From NCBI GenBank assembly GCA_900768845.1, contig CAAGEK010000034.1, positions 1 to 60,307 on the forward strand: a DNA stretch of 60,307 bases, in the 5' to 3' direction. Below are positions 26,781 to 36,338 of this stretch, piece by piece. How positions within the stretch are numbered: position 1 is the stretch's first letter; every line of letters starts with the position of its first letter. A model generated the notes under the pieces. It was not told the origin of the DNA. It searched no databases and was given only the letters and a program-made list of their open reading frames with translations. Source of the DNA: Alphaproteobacteria bacterium. Lineage in GTDB: Bacteria; Pseudomonadota; Alphaproteobacteria; CAAGCB01; CAG-977. The translations under genes and the position numbers were made by a program.

Positions 26781-27836
26781 ATGCAAACGGTTACGCGACT
26801 TTCCCGCCTGCCTTCCGAAAAGGGCGGGTGGGCGGAACAACCGGAAAGTTCGGTGCGTTTCAATCCGCTGTTTAAATCGGAATATTTTGAAGTTTTGATA
26901 CGAACGGATAAGGAAATCTTATCCGTTCACGCTTGTGTTCCGGATATTGAAAAATGGGCGGCGGCGACGGGACTTTCGACATACGTCGATAAGATTTTAC
27001 ACCGTTTCGCCCGTCCGCCGGAAACGTTTGCGGGGCTGTCCCTGAAACGGCCTTTGGTTATGGGGATTGTGAACGCGACGCCGGACAGTTTTTCCAACCA
27101 AGGACGTTGGGATACGGCGGAAACGGGAATGCAAATGCTGTATGACGGCGCGGATTTGATTGACGTGGGCGGAGAATCCACTCGTCCGGGGGCGGCGTGT
27201 TTGGACGCCGAGGAAGAAACCGGACGCGTTTTGCCCGTCGTCGAGGAATTGTTGCATCACGGAGCCGTCGTTTCCGTGGATACGCGCAAAGCTTTGGTCG
27301 CGGCGGGGGCGATACAGGCGGGCGCACACATTATCAACGATGTTTCCGCGTTTACTTTTGAACCCGAAGGATTGGAGCTGGTGTCCCAAGATCCCTCCGT
27401 ATGCGTCGTTTTGATGCACTCTCAGGGAACGCCGGAACATATGCAGGATAATCCGGTTTACGCGTCTTTGCCGTCGTTGGAAGTGTTCGATTATTTGGAA
27501 GAGCGAATCACGGTATGCGAAAAGGCGGGAGTTTTTCGTAACAGAATTTGTATTGACCCCGGCATCGGCTTTGGTAAAACGGTGGACGACAATTGTGAAA
27601 TACTGTCCCGTTTGGGAATGTTGAAAGGATTGGGATGCCCCGTTTTGTTGGGTGTTTCGCGCAAACGGTTCATCGCCGCCCTGTCCAAAGGGGAACCCGA
27701 AACGGGTCGGTTGGGCGGGTCTTTGGCGGCGGTGCTTCAAGCGTTGGACAAAGGGGCGGATATTTTACGCGTGCATGATGTGGCGCAAACGGCGCAAGCC
27801 GTTGCCGTTTGGCATAAGACAAAGGAGTTTGAATAA
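26781..27836 (+). CDS. folP: Dihydropteroate synthase
   Basis: 351 residues. Catalytic TIM barrel from about residue 87: VMGIVNATPDSFSNQGR, DVGGESTRPGA, SVDTRKALVA, NDVSAFTF, and GVSRKRFIAAL. Joins pABA to the pterin pyrophosphate. The first 85 residues are an extra N-terminal domain; similar extensions exist in other alphaproteobacterial FolP proteins. Starts five bases after ftsH and abuts glmM. Confidence 0.94.
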   Translation: MQTVTRLSRLPSEKGGWAEQPESSVRFNPLFKSEYFEVLIRTDKEILSVHACVPDIEKWAAATGLSTYVDKILHRFARPPETFAGLSLKRPLVMGIVNATPDSFSNQGRWDTAETGMQMLYDGADLIDVGGESTRPGAACLDAEEETGRVLPVVEELLHHGAVVSVDTRKALVAAGAIQAGAHIINDVSAFTFEPEGLELVSQDPSVCVVLMHSQGTPEHMQDNPVYASLPSLEVFDYLEERITVCEKAGVFRNRICIDPGIGFGKTVDDNCEILSRLGMLKGLGCPVLLGVSRKRFIAALSKGEPETGRLGGSLAAVLQALDKGADILRVHDVAQTAQAVAVWHKTKEFE

Positions 27837-29216
27837 ATGGCTGTACGGAAACTTTTCGGAACGGACGGCGTTCGCGGCAGGGCGAATCAGGAACCGATGA
27901 CGGCGGAAAACGCTTTAAAACTGGGCATTGCCGCAGGGTCTTTGTTTATGCGCGGCGACCACCGCCGTCAGGTCGTTATCGGAAAAGACACCCGTTTGTC
28001 GGGCTATATGATTGAAAACGCGCTGGTTGCGGGATTTACCGCGGTCGGTATGGACGTTTTGCTGTTGGGACCTTTGCCGACGCCGGCGGTGGCGATGCTG
28101 ACCCGCAGTATGCGCGCCGATTTGGGCGTTGTCATTTCCGCTTCGCATAATAAATTCGAAGACAACGGCATTAAATTTTTCGGTCCCGACGGGTATAAGC
28201 TTTCCGACGATGTCGAAGCCGAAATCGAAACCAGAGTTTTCGGCGATATCAACAAGTATCTGGCTCCGTCTTCTCAAATCGGTCAGGCGCGCCGTTTGGA
28301 CGACGCTGTCGGGCGGTATATCGAATATGTGAAAAACACGTTTCCCCGCGGTTTGCGGCTGGACGGGTTGAAGGTCGTTCTGGATTGTGCGAACGGTGCG
28401 GCTTATCGTGTCGCGCCGACGGTTTTGTACGAACTGGGGGCGGAAGTCATTGCCATCGGCGTAGATCCCGACGGTCGCAACATCAACGCCGGATACGGAG
28501 CGGTTGACACCGACCGTATGTGCGCCGAAGTCGTGGCTCAGGGGGCGGATATCGGCATTGCTTTGGACGGCGATGCGGATCGCCTGATTGTCAGTGATGA
28601 AGAAGGCCGCATTATTGACGGAGACCAGATTTTGGCGTTGGTCAGCCGCGAATGGAAAGAGCAGGGGATTTTAAAAGGCAACGGAATCGTTACGACCGTG
28701 ATGTCGAATTTGGGATTGGAGCGTTTTTTGAATAAAAACGGGATGGAGCTGATCCGGACACAGGTCGGCGACCGTTATGTTGTCGAACGGATGCGTGCGG
28801 ACGGGTTCAATTTGGGCGGAGAACAGTCCGGACACCTGATTTTGGGCGAACATTCGACAACGGGCGACGGGTTGGTCGCCGCATTGCAGGTGTGCGCGGC
28901 GGTCGTAAAGGAAAAAGCCCCGACGGGACAGGTCATGCATTTGTTCGAACCGATTCCCCAGTTGTTGAAAAATGTGCGTCTGGCCGACCGGTCGTTGTCT
29001 GCGGCGGCGTTGGAATCCGATACGTTGCGTTTGTTGATCGCTTCAATGGAAAAGGAATTGGGCAAGGACGGACGCATTTTAATCCGTGCGTCGGGAACGG
29101 AGCCTTTGATTCGCATCATGTTGGAAGGCGACGATAAAAAACGGATTTCCGAAATGGCGGATAAAATAGCGCAGGCTTTGGAAGATGAAGTCAAAGCTTT
29201 GCATACTCATGGATAG
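27837..29216 (+). CDS. glmM: Phosphoglucosamine mutase
   Basis: 459 residues. Opens KLFGTDGVRGRAN. Catalytic phosphoserine loop VISASHNKFEDNG with Ser103, Mg site DGDADR, and the sugar-binding GEQSGH. Converts glucosamine-6-phosphate to glucosamine-1-phosphate for peptidoglycan and lipid A precursors. The folP-glmM order follows ftsH, as in many Proteobacteria. Starts on the base after the folP stop. Confidence 0.97.
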   Translation: MAVRKLFGTDGVRGRANQEPMTAENALKLGIAAGSLFMRGDHRRQVVIGKDTRLSGYMIENALVAGFTAVGMDVLLLGPLPTPAVAMLTRSMRADLGVVISASHNKFEDNGIKFFGPDGYKLSDDVEAEIETRVFGDINKYLAPSSQIGQARRLDDAVGRYIEYVKNTFPRGLRLDGLKVVLDCANGAAYRVAPTVLYELGAEVIAIGVDPDGRNINAGYGAVDTDRMCAEVVAQGADIGIALDGDADRLIVSDEEGRIIDGDQILALVSREWKEQGILKGNGIVTTVMSNLGLERFLNKNGMELIRTQVGDRYVVERMRADGFNLGGEQSGHLILGEHSTTGDGLVAALQVCAAVVKEKAPTGQVMHLFEPIPQLLKNVRLADRSLSAAALESDTLRLLIASMEKELGKDGRILIRASGTEPLIRIMLEGDDKKRISEMADKIAQALEDEVKALHTHG

Positions 29217-29235
29217 AAAACAGGGAAGGCTTGAT

Positions 29236-30384
29236 ATGAATAAACCTGAATTGAAACCGGATTGCCCGAATTTTTCGTCCGGCCCGTGCGCCAAACGTCC
29301 GGGGTGGTCGTTGGCGGCGTTGGACACGCGTTCTTTGGGACGGTCGCACCGTTCCGCGTTGGGGCACGAACGGCTGAAACTGTCGATTGACATGATGAAA
29401 CGCGTTTTGGGCGTTCCGGAATCCTATCGCGTCGGCATTTTGCCCGCATCCGATACCGGTGCGGTGGAAACGGCGTTGTGGTCGATGTTGGGAGAACGCG
29501 GCGTCGATATGTTTGCTTGGGAAACGTTCGGCAAAGGTTGGGTCGTCGACGTTCAGAAACAACTGAAACTTCAGGATGTGCGCGTTTTCGACGCTCCTTA
29601 CGGCAAATTGCCCGATTTGACTCAAGCGGATTTTTCCAGAGACGTCGTGTTTGCATGGAACGGCACGACTTCGGGGGTTTGTGTCCCGAATGCCGATTGG
29701 ATAGCCGCCGATCGGGAAGGCTTGACGATTTGCGATGCGACTTCGGCGGTTTTCGCCATGGAAATGGATTGGAGCAAACTGGACGTTACGACGTTTTCGT
29801 GGCAAAAGGTTCTGGGGGGCGAAGCGGCGCACGGCGTTATGATCCTCAGCCCCCGCGCCGTCGAACGTTTGGAAACGTTCAAGCCCGATCGCGCTTTGCC
29901 GAAACTGTTCCGCCTGACCAAAGACGGAAAGTTGATTGAAGGCATCTTTGTCGGTGATACGATTAATACGCCGTCCATGCTGTGTGTCGAAGATTCCATC
30001 GATGCGTTGAAATGGGCGGAAAGTATCGGGGGATTAAAGGCTTTGATTGCGCGCTCCCGTGAAAATTTCACCGTTTTGTCCGATTGGGTTTCCAAATCGG
30101 ATTGGGCGGATTTTTTGGCGGACGATGCGTCTTATCGTTCCAACACGTCCGTGTGCCTGTCGTTTAAGGAAGAGTGGCTGACCTCGAAAACGGTGGAGGA
30201 ACAAAAGGCGTTTGTTAAGAAAATGACGGCGTTGTTGGCCGAAGAAAACGCCGGCTTTGATTTGGGAGCCTATAAAGACGCTCCGGCGGGCTTGCGCATT
30301 TGGTGCGGCGCGACGGTTGAAGCCGAAGACGTCCGCCGTTTGTGCGCGTGGATGGATTGGGCGTACAAGACTTTGCGCGGATGA
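29236..30384 (+). CDS. serC: Phosphoserine aminotransferase (alphaproteobacterial type)
   Basis: 382 residues from MNKPELKPDCPNFSSGPCAKRPGW. PLP lysine in TTFSWQKVLGGEAAHGV; FAWNGTTSGVC is the substrate/PLP phosphate region. It belongs to the distinct SerC subgroup common in Alphaproteobacteria and makes 3-phosphoserine for serine biosynthesis (also a step in pyridoxal phosphate synthesis). The start 17 codons inside the longest frame is chosen for alignment and the spacing to glmM. Confidence 0.93.
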   Translation: MNKPELKPDCPNFSSGPCAKRPGWSLAALDTRSLGRSHRSALGHERLKLSIDMMKRVLGVPESYRVGILPASDTGAVETALWSMLGERGVDMFAWETFGKGWVVDVQKQLKLQDVRVFDAPYGKLPDLTQADFSRDVVFAWNGTTSGVCVPNADWIAADREGLTICDATSAVFAMEMDWSKLDVTTFSWQKVLGGEAAHGVMILSPRAVERLETFKPDRALPKLFRLTKDGKLIEGIFVGDTINTPSMLCVEDSIDALKWAESIGGLKALIARSRENFTVLSDWVSKSDWADFLADDASYRSNTSVCLSFKEEWLTSKTVEEQKAFVKKMTALLAEENAGFDLGAYKDAPAGLRIWCGATVEAEDVRRLCAWMDWAYKTLRG

Positions 30385-30403
30385 ACTTGATTTAAAACAA
30401 AAA

Positions 30404-30429
30404 ACAGCCCTTTAAAGGGCTGTTTTTTT
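30404..30429 (+). terminator. Terminator of the ruv-tol-glmM-serC block
   Basis: ACAGCCCTTTAAAGGGCTGT hairpin with seven-T tail, 20 bases after serC. IS copy C begins 11 bases past the T run. Confidence 0.88.
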
Positions 30430-30990
30430 GTAAATCGAAACCCCGTGCTAGGCGCGTGGTTCAGGAAAGCTTATAGCTATGCACAGAAAAACTCCTTAGA
30501 TAAACTCGAATTGCGGTCTGACAACTGCAACTGAACCTAAGGAGCTAAAGGTGAATGATGTAAAAACATTATCACATACAGCATGGAACTGAAAATACCA
30601 CATGGTATTCGCGCCGAAATATCTCCGTAAATGAGCGTTTCGAGTTTTGTAGGTTTTCTAAAAGGGAAAAGCAGTTTTATGGTTTACGAGCGGTGGAGTA
30701 AGATAAAATTCAAGTATCGCAACAGAGAATTTTGGTGCAAGGGACACTATGTCGATAGCGCAGGAAAGAACGCCCATAAGATTGCAGAGTACATACAGCA
30801 TCAGCTGAAAAATACGCTCTGTCAGACCTCCTGACATTAGACCTGTCCGCTCCGTTTACGGGTAGCAAGTAACAAAATGCACCTGCCGGAGCGTTGTACG
30901 CCGTTCAGGCGTAGCCGGTAGCATGAGGGCGACGCCCGTCGTGTGAAGCACCACCCGCCAGGCGGGTGGGTCTCTATTTGGTAAATGGAA
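30430..30990 (+). mobile_element. Decayed IS200-type element, copy C
   Basis: The best-preserved copy. The left end begins near CCCCGTGCTA (30441). Left hairpin arms are ACTCCTTAGA (about 30490) and CCTAAGGAG (about 30535), enclosing the Shine-Dalgarno sequence. The right-end hairpin CCACCCGCC-AGGCGGGTGG is intact (30951-30969), followed by GTCTCTATTTGGTAA. At about 0.54 kb it is shorter than the roughly 0.7 kb of complete IS200. Both ends look functional but the transposase is broken, so it could only move if a transposase is supplied from elsewhere. Confidence 0.85.
30551..30834 (+). pseudogene. tnpA: IS200-type transposase remnant (copy C)
   Basis: The GTG start after GGAGCTAAAG gives VNDVKTLSHTAWN, then a TGA stop at the position of Cys in relatives, then KYHMVFAPKYLRK and a second stop. 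The frame then resumes with MSVSSFVGFLKGKSS, KFKYRNREFWCKGHYVDSAGK and KIAEYIQHQLK, very close to IS1541/IS200 TnpA. About 45 codons that should carry the HUH metal-binding motif are missing. The catalytic Tyr (AEYIQ) remains. Not able to make an active Y1 transposase. Confidence 0.88.
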
Positions 30991-31045
30991 AATCACGTGC
31001 AAGGTGCGTGGGTATCTATTGTTGCCGGAAAGTTTTTCAAAGAAT

Positions 31046-31092
31046 GCAAAACGAAGCAACCTTCCTTCATTCCGGAAGGCTGCTTCGTTTGC
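31046..31092 (-). terminator. Terminator of the giant HExxH gene
   Basis: Near-perfect long stem: GCAAAACGAAGCA and CCTTCC pair with GGAAGG and TGCTTCGTTTGC, with one bulge on each side. It starts six bases after the stop codon at 31098 on the minus strand. Confidence 0.8.
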
Positions 31093-31097
31093 CTGTA

Positions 31098-34000
31098 TCA
31101 TTTACCGTTGTTTCCCGATATTTGCATCAGTTTTGCCGCCAAAGACGCTTTAATCGGCGCACGCTTTAACGAAGACGGTCGGGCGGGTGAAGGTTCCGCA
31201 CGGGCGTTCGCATCTTTGACGATTTCTTTTGCAATGCTTTTCCTGCGCTGTTCCACCAATATCATGGAATCTATCTGCTCCCTTGAAAAAGCGGTGAAGG
31301 AAGAATCTTTCATCGTTTTTTGCAACGTGTATTTTTGTTGTTCTTCGTTCAATAAACCGGCACAGGCGATCGCCGCCATTTGGGATTCGGGTATTTTCTT
31401 GGTAAACATTTGATCAACCAATTCGCCTTTGCCCAAATGATCCAGCGAAGAATTGAAAGACCGCCCCTGTTTGACGGATTCGGAAATGTTTCGGGTCGCA
31501 TAGTCGAAATACTTGTCCGGCATGGGGTCTTTACCGGCTTTGATCTCGGCCTCAATCGCCTTTGATATCGCCGCCGAACGGTTTTTATGGTCTTTCATGC
31601 CCTTTTCATAAGCTTTCAATGCCGGATTGTTCATGGCTTTCAGCTTGTCCGCCGCAGACATCATATCCTTGGTATGGAACATGAATTCGGCCATGGCCGC
31701 TTCGGACGCCGCGTCGCACAGGCGTTTTTCCTGAATCATCTGTCCCGTATCGCGCATATAGTTCGCTTCGGCGCGGTATGCCCACACGTCGCCGTTCGCA
31801 AATTCCGCCCCTTTTTGAATTTGGTTGTACGCCTGTATCTGCTTGACGCATTGGGCGGCCATTTCATACGGGGAAAGGTTCGTGTTAATCGTAATTTTGT
31901 GCGGAGCCGCCCGCCCTTTGCAGGTTGTCTGGCTGTTAAATTCAAACACGGGCTTTTCTCCGGCTTCTCCCGTCATCAAAAACTTTTTGGTCAAAGGATA
32001 AGCCATTAAAATGTTGAACATTTTCCGAGCCTTGTCATGCCCGTTGTTTGATTTTGAAAAATCGATGTGAACGGAAGCCTTTGTTTTGTCATCCGCCAAA
32101 ATCGCGACCTTTTCCTCTTTGGAAAAGCGGAAGGTCGTTGCCAGCGGAGCCTTCGGTTCGTCCATTCCCAAAGAACGTTTGATTGAAGCGATCTTGTAGC
32201 TTGCATTTTCTTTCATCCGTTCCATCAATTTCGACGGTGCGGAAAGCAAATCGCTAAAGTTCATCAATCCGCCCCAGATACGGCTGTCCGCCTTGAGCAG
32301 TTCTTTTCCGAAAATCTTGGCTTTTCCGAGGGATTGCATCGAAAACGTCCCGAGTGCCGTGCGCACGTTGATTTTGTCGAATTCTTCCTTGGACATCCAA
32401 CCGTTTTTGATGATCTCTTCCTTGTTACCCAGCAACATCCTGCCGACGCCCGAAGTGACATAGTTGACTTCGGGTTTTGACATTTCTTCAGCCGCTTTGT
32501 CCAGATACTTGCCGGAAATCAAATCGCGTGCATGATGATGCAAAATCGCCCGAACGTCGGTTTCTTTTTCGGGAGCCAGCCAGCCTTTTACAAAAGACGA
32601 CTGTCGTTTTAACAGGTCTTGATACCCTTTCGTTCCGTGGGCTTCCGCCTGTTTCAATTTCAATACCTGCTTTCTGACGGCCTGTTTCTCGAATTGAACG
32701 TACCAATTTTCGTAAAAGCGTGCCGTTCCCAAATCGGAAGAGTATCCTTTAATCGCTGCGACGGCGGCTTTGTCTTTATCGCCCGATTTGTTCATTTCTC
32801 CGGCATACGCCCGCAATGTCGCGCTCACGCCCAAAGAGGTCGCATACGTTACCGGAGCCCGTTTTTTCATGCGGTACAAATACGCCGCTTCCGCCGTTGA
32901 AGCGGTCGCTTCGCACAAACGTCTTTCCAACATTTCGCCCTTGGCCAGCCCCAATCCGTGCGGATTGAATTCGTTTAAGTGCAGGTGTTGTTTGTGATGA
33001 TGAAATTCGTGGACGAAAATGGAAGCCGCACTGTAGCCGGTGCCGGTCGTGGTACCCATAACGATTTCTCCGGGGTCTCCGGGGGCGCAAATGCCTCCTG
33101 CGTTTCCGGTGTTTCGTCTTCCTAAAATCGGCCGCTTTTCGGGAGGAACCGAATCAAAAGCGTCAAGCGTGACGGAATCTTCAATACAATGACTGAGGAC
33201 TTTCGCCAGTTTTTTCGCGTCCTTTTCTTTTTCGACTTCGGCATGGAAAATCTGGTCGGGGCGGTCGCCGTATTGCAGGATGTAGCCGTTTTCAACGTCG
33301 GGATCCTTGCGATATGTGACTTCGCGCTTGGGCAGAAGTTCCTCGGGCTTGACCGCATCCTCCGCAGCTTGACCGTTGACGAAAACGTCGCTTACGGACG
33401 CTTGCGCCCCTTGCTTGCCGCTTTCCTGATTGCCGGCGGACGCTTGTTGCGTGTCTTCCCTGCCGCTTTCCGGATTTCCTGCGGAAGCCTGTTGCGTGTT
33501 TTCGCTGTCATTTACATTCAGAGGCGTAAATCCACCCGCCGTTGCGCGCATCGCCTCTTCCATTTCGCGCATTGCTGTCGCCGCTTCGCGCATCACCTTC
33601 GCCGTTTGTGCCAAATCCTGCGCTTCGGGGGTTTCAAATTTTTGCATTCGTTGCATCGCGCTTTGCAATGTTATGGCGTCAGTACGTCCTTCGGGCGTTT
33701 TGGCGTACGCCGCGACAGCTTCCGCATACGCTTTTTTCGCCCGAACCGAACGGCGGTCGATCCCCTGTTCTTTTAAAGCGTTCAGTGCGGCCTGCTGAGT
33801 GCGTTTCGCCGCTTCGGCCTCTTTTTGCGCGGGCTTGTAATAGGAATCGGATTGATTCGACTTTGAAGCGCGGAAAGCGATTTTGTTGACAATTTGAGCC
33901 ATTTCCGCCGGTGTTTTCCCTTCTAACGTTTGTTGAACCTCTTTATCAAGCATTTCCGTTCTCAAAACGTTTATCCGGGCCAAATCCTTTTGCAAGACTT

Positions 34001-36155
34001 CCGACGTGACATTGACGACCGGTTTTTTCAGCGTTGTTTCGGCAACGTAATTTTCAACCTCTTTTCCGCCGACGCCGGCACAGGCGATGCGTGCGATTTG
34101 ATGCGGGTCGACCGTTTGCGAATATGTCGCATCCAGTGCTTCCGCCTTCGTCATATCCTTGAAAGCCAACGCTTTGTTCGGCTTGTCAAAGTTCCGGATT
34201 ATTCTTTGGAAGGCCTCGACATGATTGTTTTCGATGATCCGCGTTTTGTCTTTTGAGGCGACGTATTCCATTGTCGCGACGAAAGCCGTCCCTTCATCGC
34301 CGTGCTTTTTCATGGCGCGCTTGAACATTCTGACCGAAGGATTGGCCAGATAACGGACGGCGTCCTGCAAAGACATCAAAGATTCGTTCTTTGCGACAAA
34401 ACGGGCGGCGGCCGCTTCGGCGGCGGCGTCGCACAACCTGTTTTCCGTCAGGCGTTGTTGCGGATTGCGCAGGATGAACTTTTGCGAACGATACAAATTT
34501 ATATCGCCGTTCGCATATTCTTTGGCCGTTTCCGCCTGTTTGACCTTGTGCAGACTTTTGACAAACTGAACCGCCGCTTCAAAATCGCTGAGATTCGGAT
34601 TGACGCTTATCCGTGTGTTGTCGGAAGACACGGAGGACGTTTTTATGTCGGAAGAAAAACAAAGAATCAAAGGTTTGTCTTTTCCGAAAGCTTGCAAATC
34701 CCGCTTCAATGTTTCGTCGCGTGCCAGAACGGACATGATCCGCTGGGCTTTGTCAAAAGCGGCGGCGTTGGCTTTGGGATCCTCCAACTTTCCCTGTCCC
34801 GCGACCGGTTCAAAAAGGACGACGCCGTGCGCGTCTTCACCCCTTTCCCCCGAAACGGAAATGTACTGCTTGCGTCCGTAATCGCTGAAATACGCTTGGC
34901 AATACCGTTTTCGGGGCGGGATTTCAAACATGCCTTTCAGTCCGGTTTTCATTTCAAACATCAGCTTTGCCGGCCCTTTCAAGCGGCTGACATTTCCCAG
35001 AGAAAAACGCCCGACCGATGTGAAAACGGTGACGTTGTCCAAGACGTTCTTGTCGCGCAATTCGCCGTGTCTTTTCAATAAGTCCGCGATTTGCTTAATG
35101 GTGACTCCCACGGAACCCGTCACAAAGGAAAATTTCGGGGAGCGGACGGCGTCCAACGCTTTTTCATGGCCTTTGTCCGTTTTAAGCAAAGAACCGGCAT
35201 GATGTTTTAACGCCGCTTCGTAATCCAGCTTTTCATCACTGTCGATTTCCCGCTGCAGATCCTCCCTTTCCCGTGCGGCAAGCGTTTTCATTTCCGACGT
35301 TCCGTTCCGGCGGCGATCCGCTTGAGAAACCAAGTATTGCAGGGAACGGGCGTGCCCTTGATAGTAATCGGCGTAGTATCTGGCCGTCCCCAGATTTGTC
35401 GAATAAGCGAGCATCGCCTCGATAACGGCCGTTTCCTTATCCTTCCCGTTTTCCAAAGCTTTTGCATAAGCCGCCAATTCGGGCGAGTCTTTTGCACATT
35501 CGGCGTAAAGACGGGGCGTTTTTTCCTTCATGCGGTACAAATACGCCGCTTCCGCCGTTGAAGCCGTTGATTCGCACAAGCGTTTCTCTACGGAATCCTC
35601 AAACAGGCTCAGACATTTGTCGCCGTCGGGATAACCGTTTTCGGCGGCGTCCATATGTTGTTCATGATGATGATATTCATGCACGAAAACCGATCCGGCG
35701 TAATATCCCCGTCCCAAATCGCTTTTCAACGCGATTTCCCCCGGATTTCCCGGAGAACAGTACCCTCCGAAATTGCCTTCGCCGACCAAAAGCATATGGG
35801 GGCGTTTTTCCAACGGCGTTTGAGCCACTTTCCGGAACGTTTCTTCGTCTTCCATCGCGTGGGATATCGCGTCGGCCAGCTGGAGGGCGTCTTCTTCGTT
35901 GCCGTTGACTTTCGCAATCAGGTAATCGTCCTTGTTCGGACCGAAGCGCAAACGGAACGAACCTTCCAATTCGGGAAAGGCTTCCACGTCGACGTCCGGA
36001 TTCGGTTCGACGGTCAGCTTGTTTTTCGGAGGTTGCGCCCCCTGATCGAGTTTGTCCCAGTAATTGACATACTCCTCTTTTTCCTTATCGTTTCCGTTGG
36101 TAAAGAGGTCTTTGATAAACCGTCCTGAAAACAGGTCTTGCAGGGATATTGTCAT
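31098..36155 (-). CDS. Giant protein with two HExxH metallopeptidase-like modules and two degenerate copies
   Basis: 1685 residues, no signal peptide and no membrane helix. Residues 60-265 and 945-1150 are homologous: GGYCSPGNPGEIAL and GGICAPGDPGEIVM, then SVFVHEYHHHEQH (His159, Glu160, His163) and SIFVHEFHHHKQH (His1049, Glu1050, His1053), then RLCESTASTAEAAYLYRM and RLCEATASTAEAAYLYRM. HExxH plus a downstream Glu suggests a zinc peptidase; I recall an uncharacterised putative metallopeptidase family of this type but cannot check it. Residues 465-640 and 1365-1540 repeat the same module without HExxH (FVKSLHKVKQ and CVKQIQAYNQ), keeping RLCDAA. A Gln/Ala/Ser repeat linker (885-920) separates the halves. 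Flanked by IS remnants. Function unknown. Confidence 0.75.
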   Translation of the reverse strand: MTISLQDLFSGRFIKDLFTNGNDKEKEEYVNYWDKLDQGAQPPKNKLTVEPNPDVDVEAFPELEGSFRLRFGPNKDDYLIAKVNGNEEDALQLADAISHAMEDEETFRKVAQTPLEKRPHMLLVGEGNFGGYCSPGNPGEIALKSDLGRGYYAGSVFVHEYHHHEQHMDAAENGYPDGDKCLSLFEDSVEKRLCESTASTAEAAYLYRMKEKTPRLYAECAKDSPELAAYAKALENGKDKETAVIEAMLAYSTNLGTARYYADYYQGHARSLQYLVSQADRRRNGTSEMKTLAAREREDLQREIDSDEKLDYEAALKHHAGSLLKTDKGHEKALDAVRSPKFSFVTGSVGVTIKQIADLLKRHGELRDKNVLDNVTVFTSVGRFSLGNVSRLKGPAKLMFEMKTGLKGMFEIPPRKRYCQAYFSDYGRKQYISVSGERGEDAHGVVLFEPVAGQGKLEDPKANAAAFDKAQRIMSVLARDETLKRDLQAFGKDKPLILCFSSDIKTSSVSSDNTRISVNPNLSDFEAAVQFVKSLHKVKQAETAKEYANGDINLYRSQKFILRNPQQRLTENRLCDAAAEAAAARFVAKNESLMSLQDAVRYLANPSVRMFKRAMKKHGDEGTAFVATMEYVASKDKTRIIENNHVEAFQRIIRNFDKPNKALAFKDMTKAEALDATYSQTVDPHQIARIACAGVGGKEVENYVAETTLKKPVVNVTSEVLQKDLARINVLRTEMLDKEVQQTLEGKTPAEMAQIVNKIAFRASKSNQSDSYYKPAQKEAEAAKRTQQAALNALKEQGIDRRSVRAKKAYAEAVAAYAKTPEGRTDAITLQSAMQRMQKFETPEAQDLAQTAKVMREAATAMREMEEAMRATAGGFTPLNVNDSENTQQASAGNPESGREDTQQASAGNQESGKQGAQASVSDVFVNGQAAEDAVKPEELLPKREVTYRKDPDVENGYILQYGDRPDQIFHAEVEKEKDAKKLAKVLSHCIEDSVTLDAFDSVPPEKRPILGRRNTGNAGGICAPGDPGEIVMGTTTGTGYSAASIFVHEFHHHKQHLHLNEFNPHGLGLAKGEMLERRLCEATASTAEAAYLYRMKKRAPVTYATSLGVSATLRAYAGEMNKSGDKDKAAVAAIKGYSSDLGTARFYENWYVQFEKQAVRKQVLKLKQAEAHGTKGYQDLLKRQSSFVKGWLAPEKETDVRAILHHHARDLISGKYLDKAAEEMSKPEVNYVTSGVGRMLLGNKEEIIKNGWMSKEEFDKINVRTALGTFSMQSLGKAKIFGKELLKADSRIWGGLMNFSDLLSAPSKLMERMKENASYKIASIKRSLGMDEPKAPLATTFRFSKEEKVAILADDKTKASVHIDFSKSNNGHDKARKMFNILMAYPLTKKFLMTGEAGEKPVFEFNSQTTCKGRAAPHKITINTNLSPYEMAAQCVKQIQAYNQIQKGAEFANGDVWAYRAEANYMRDTGQMIQEKRLCDAASEAAMAEFMFHTKDMMSAADKLKAMNNPALKAYEKGMKDHKNRSAAISKAIEAEIKAGKDPMPDKYFDYATRNISESVKQGRSFNSSLDHLGKGELVDQMFTKKIPESQMAAIACAGLLNEEQQKYTLQKTMKDSSFTAFSREQIDSMILVEQRRKSIAKEIVKDANARAEPSPARPSSLKRAPIKASLAAKLMQISGNNGK

Positions 36156-36338
36156 ATTCTAACTCCGGACAAGGAAAAAACACACTGACAGTATATGACA
36201 CGGATGTGATTTTTTCTACAGATTTTGTTGAAAATTTTTGTCGAAAAAGGCAAAAAATCCGCAAGGAAATCAAGCCTTGTTGAAAACGGATGTTTTTTGT
36301 TTTACTTTTATACGAACAAAAACATCGGAGAACCGGAC

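Noticed and set aside
1977..30600. TGA inside the IS200 remnants as recoded Cys, selenocysteine or Trp
   Set aside because: TGA is a normal stop throughout the window (for example ruvA, ruvB, tolR, cpoB), the frames are broken by further stops, and no selenocysteine element is seen. It is a simple nonsense mutation.
31098..36155. The giant gene as a fused artefact of two genes
   Set aside because: The frame is continuous for 1685 codons, composition is even, and the only terminator is after its end, so one protein is the simplest reading.
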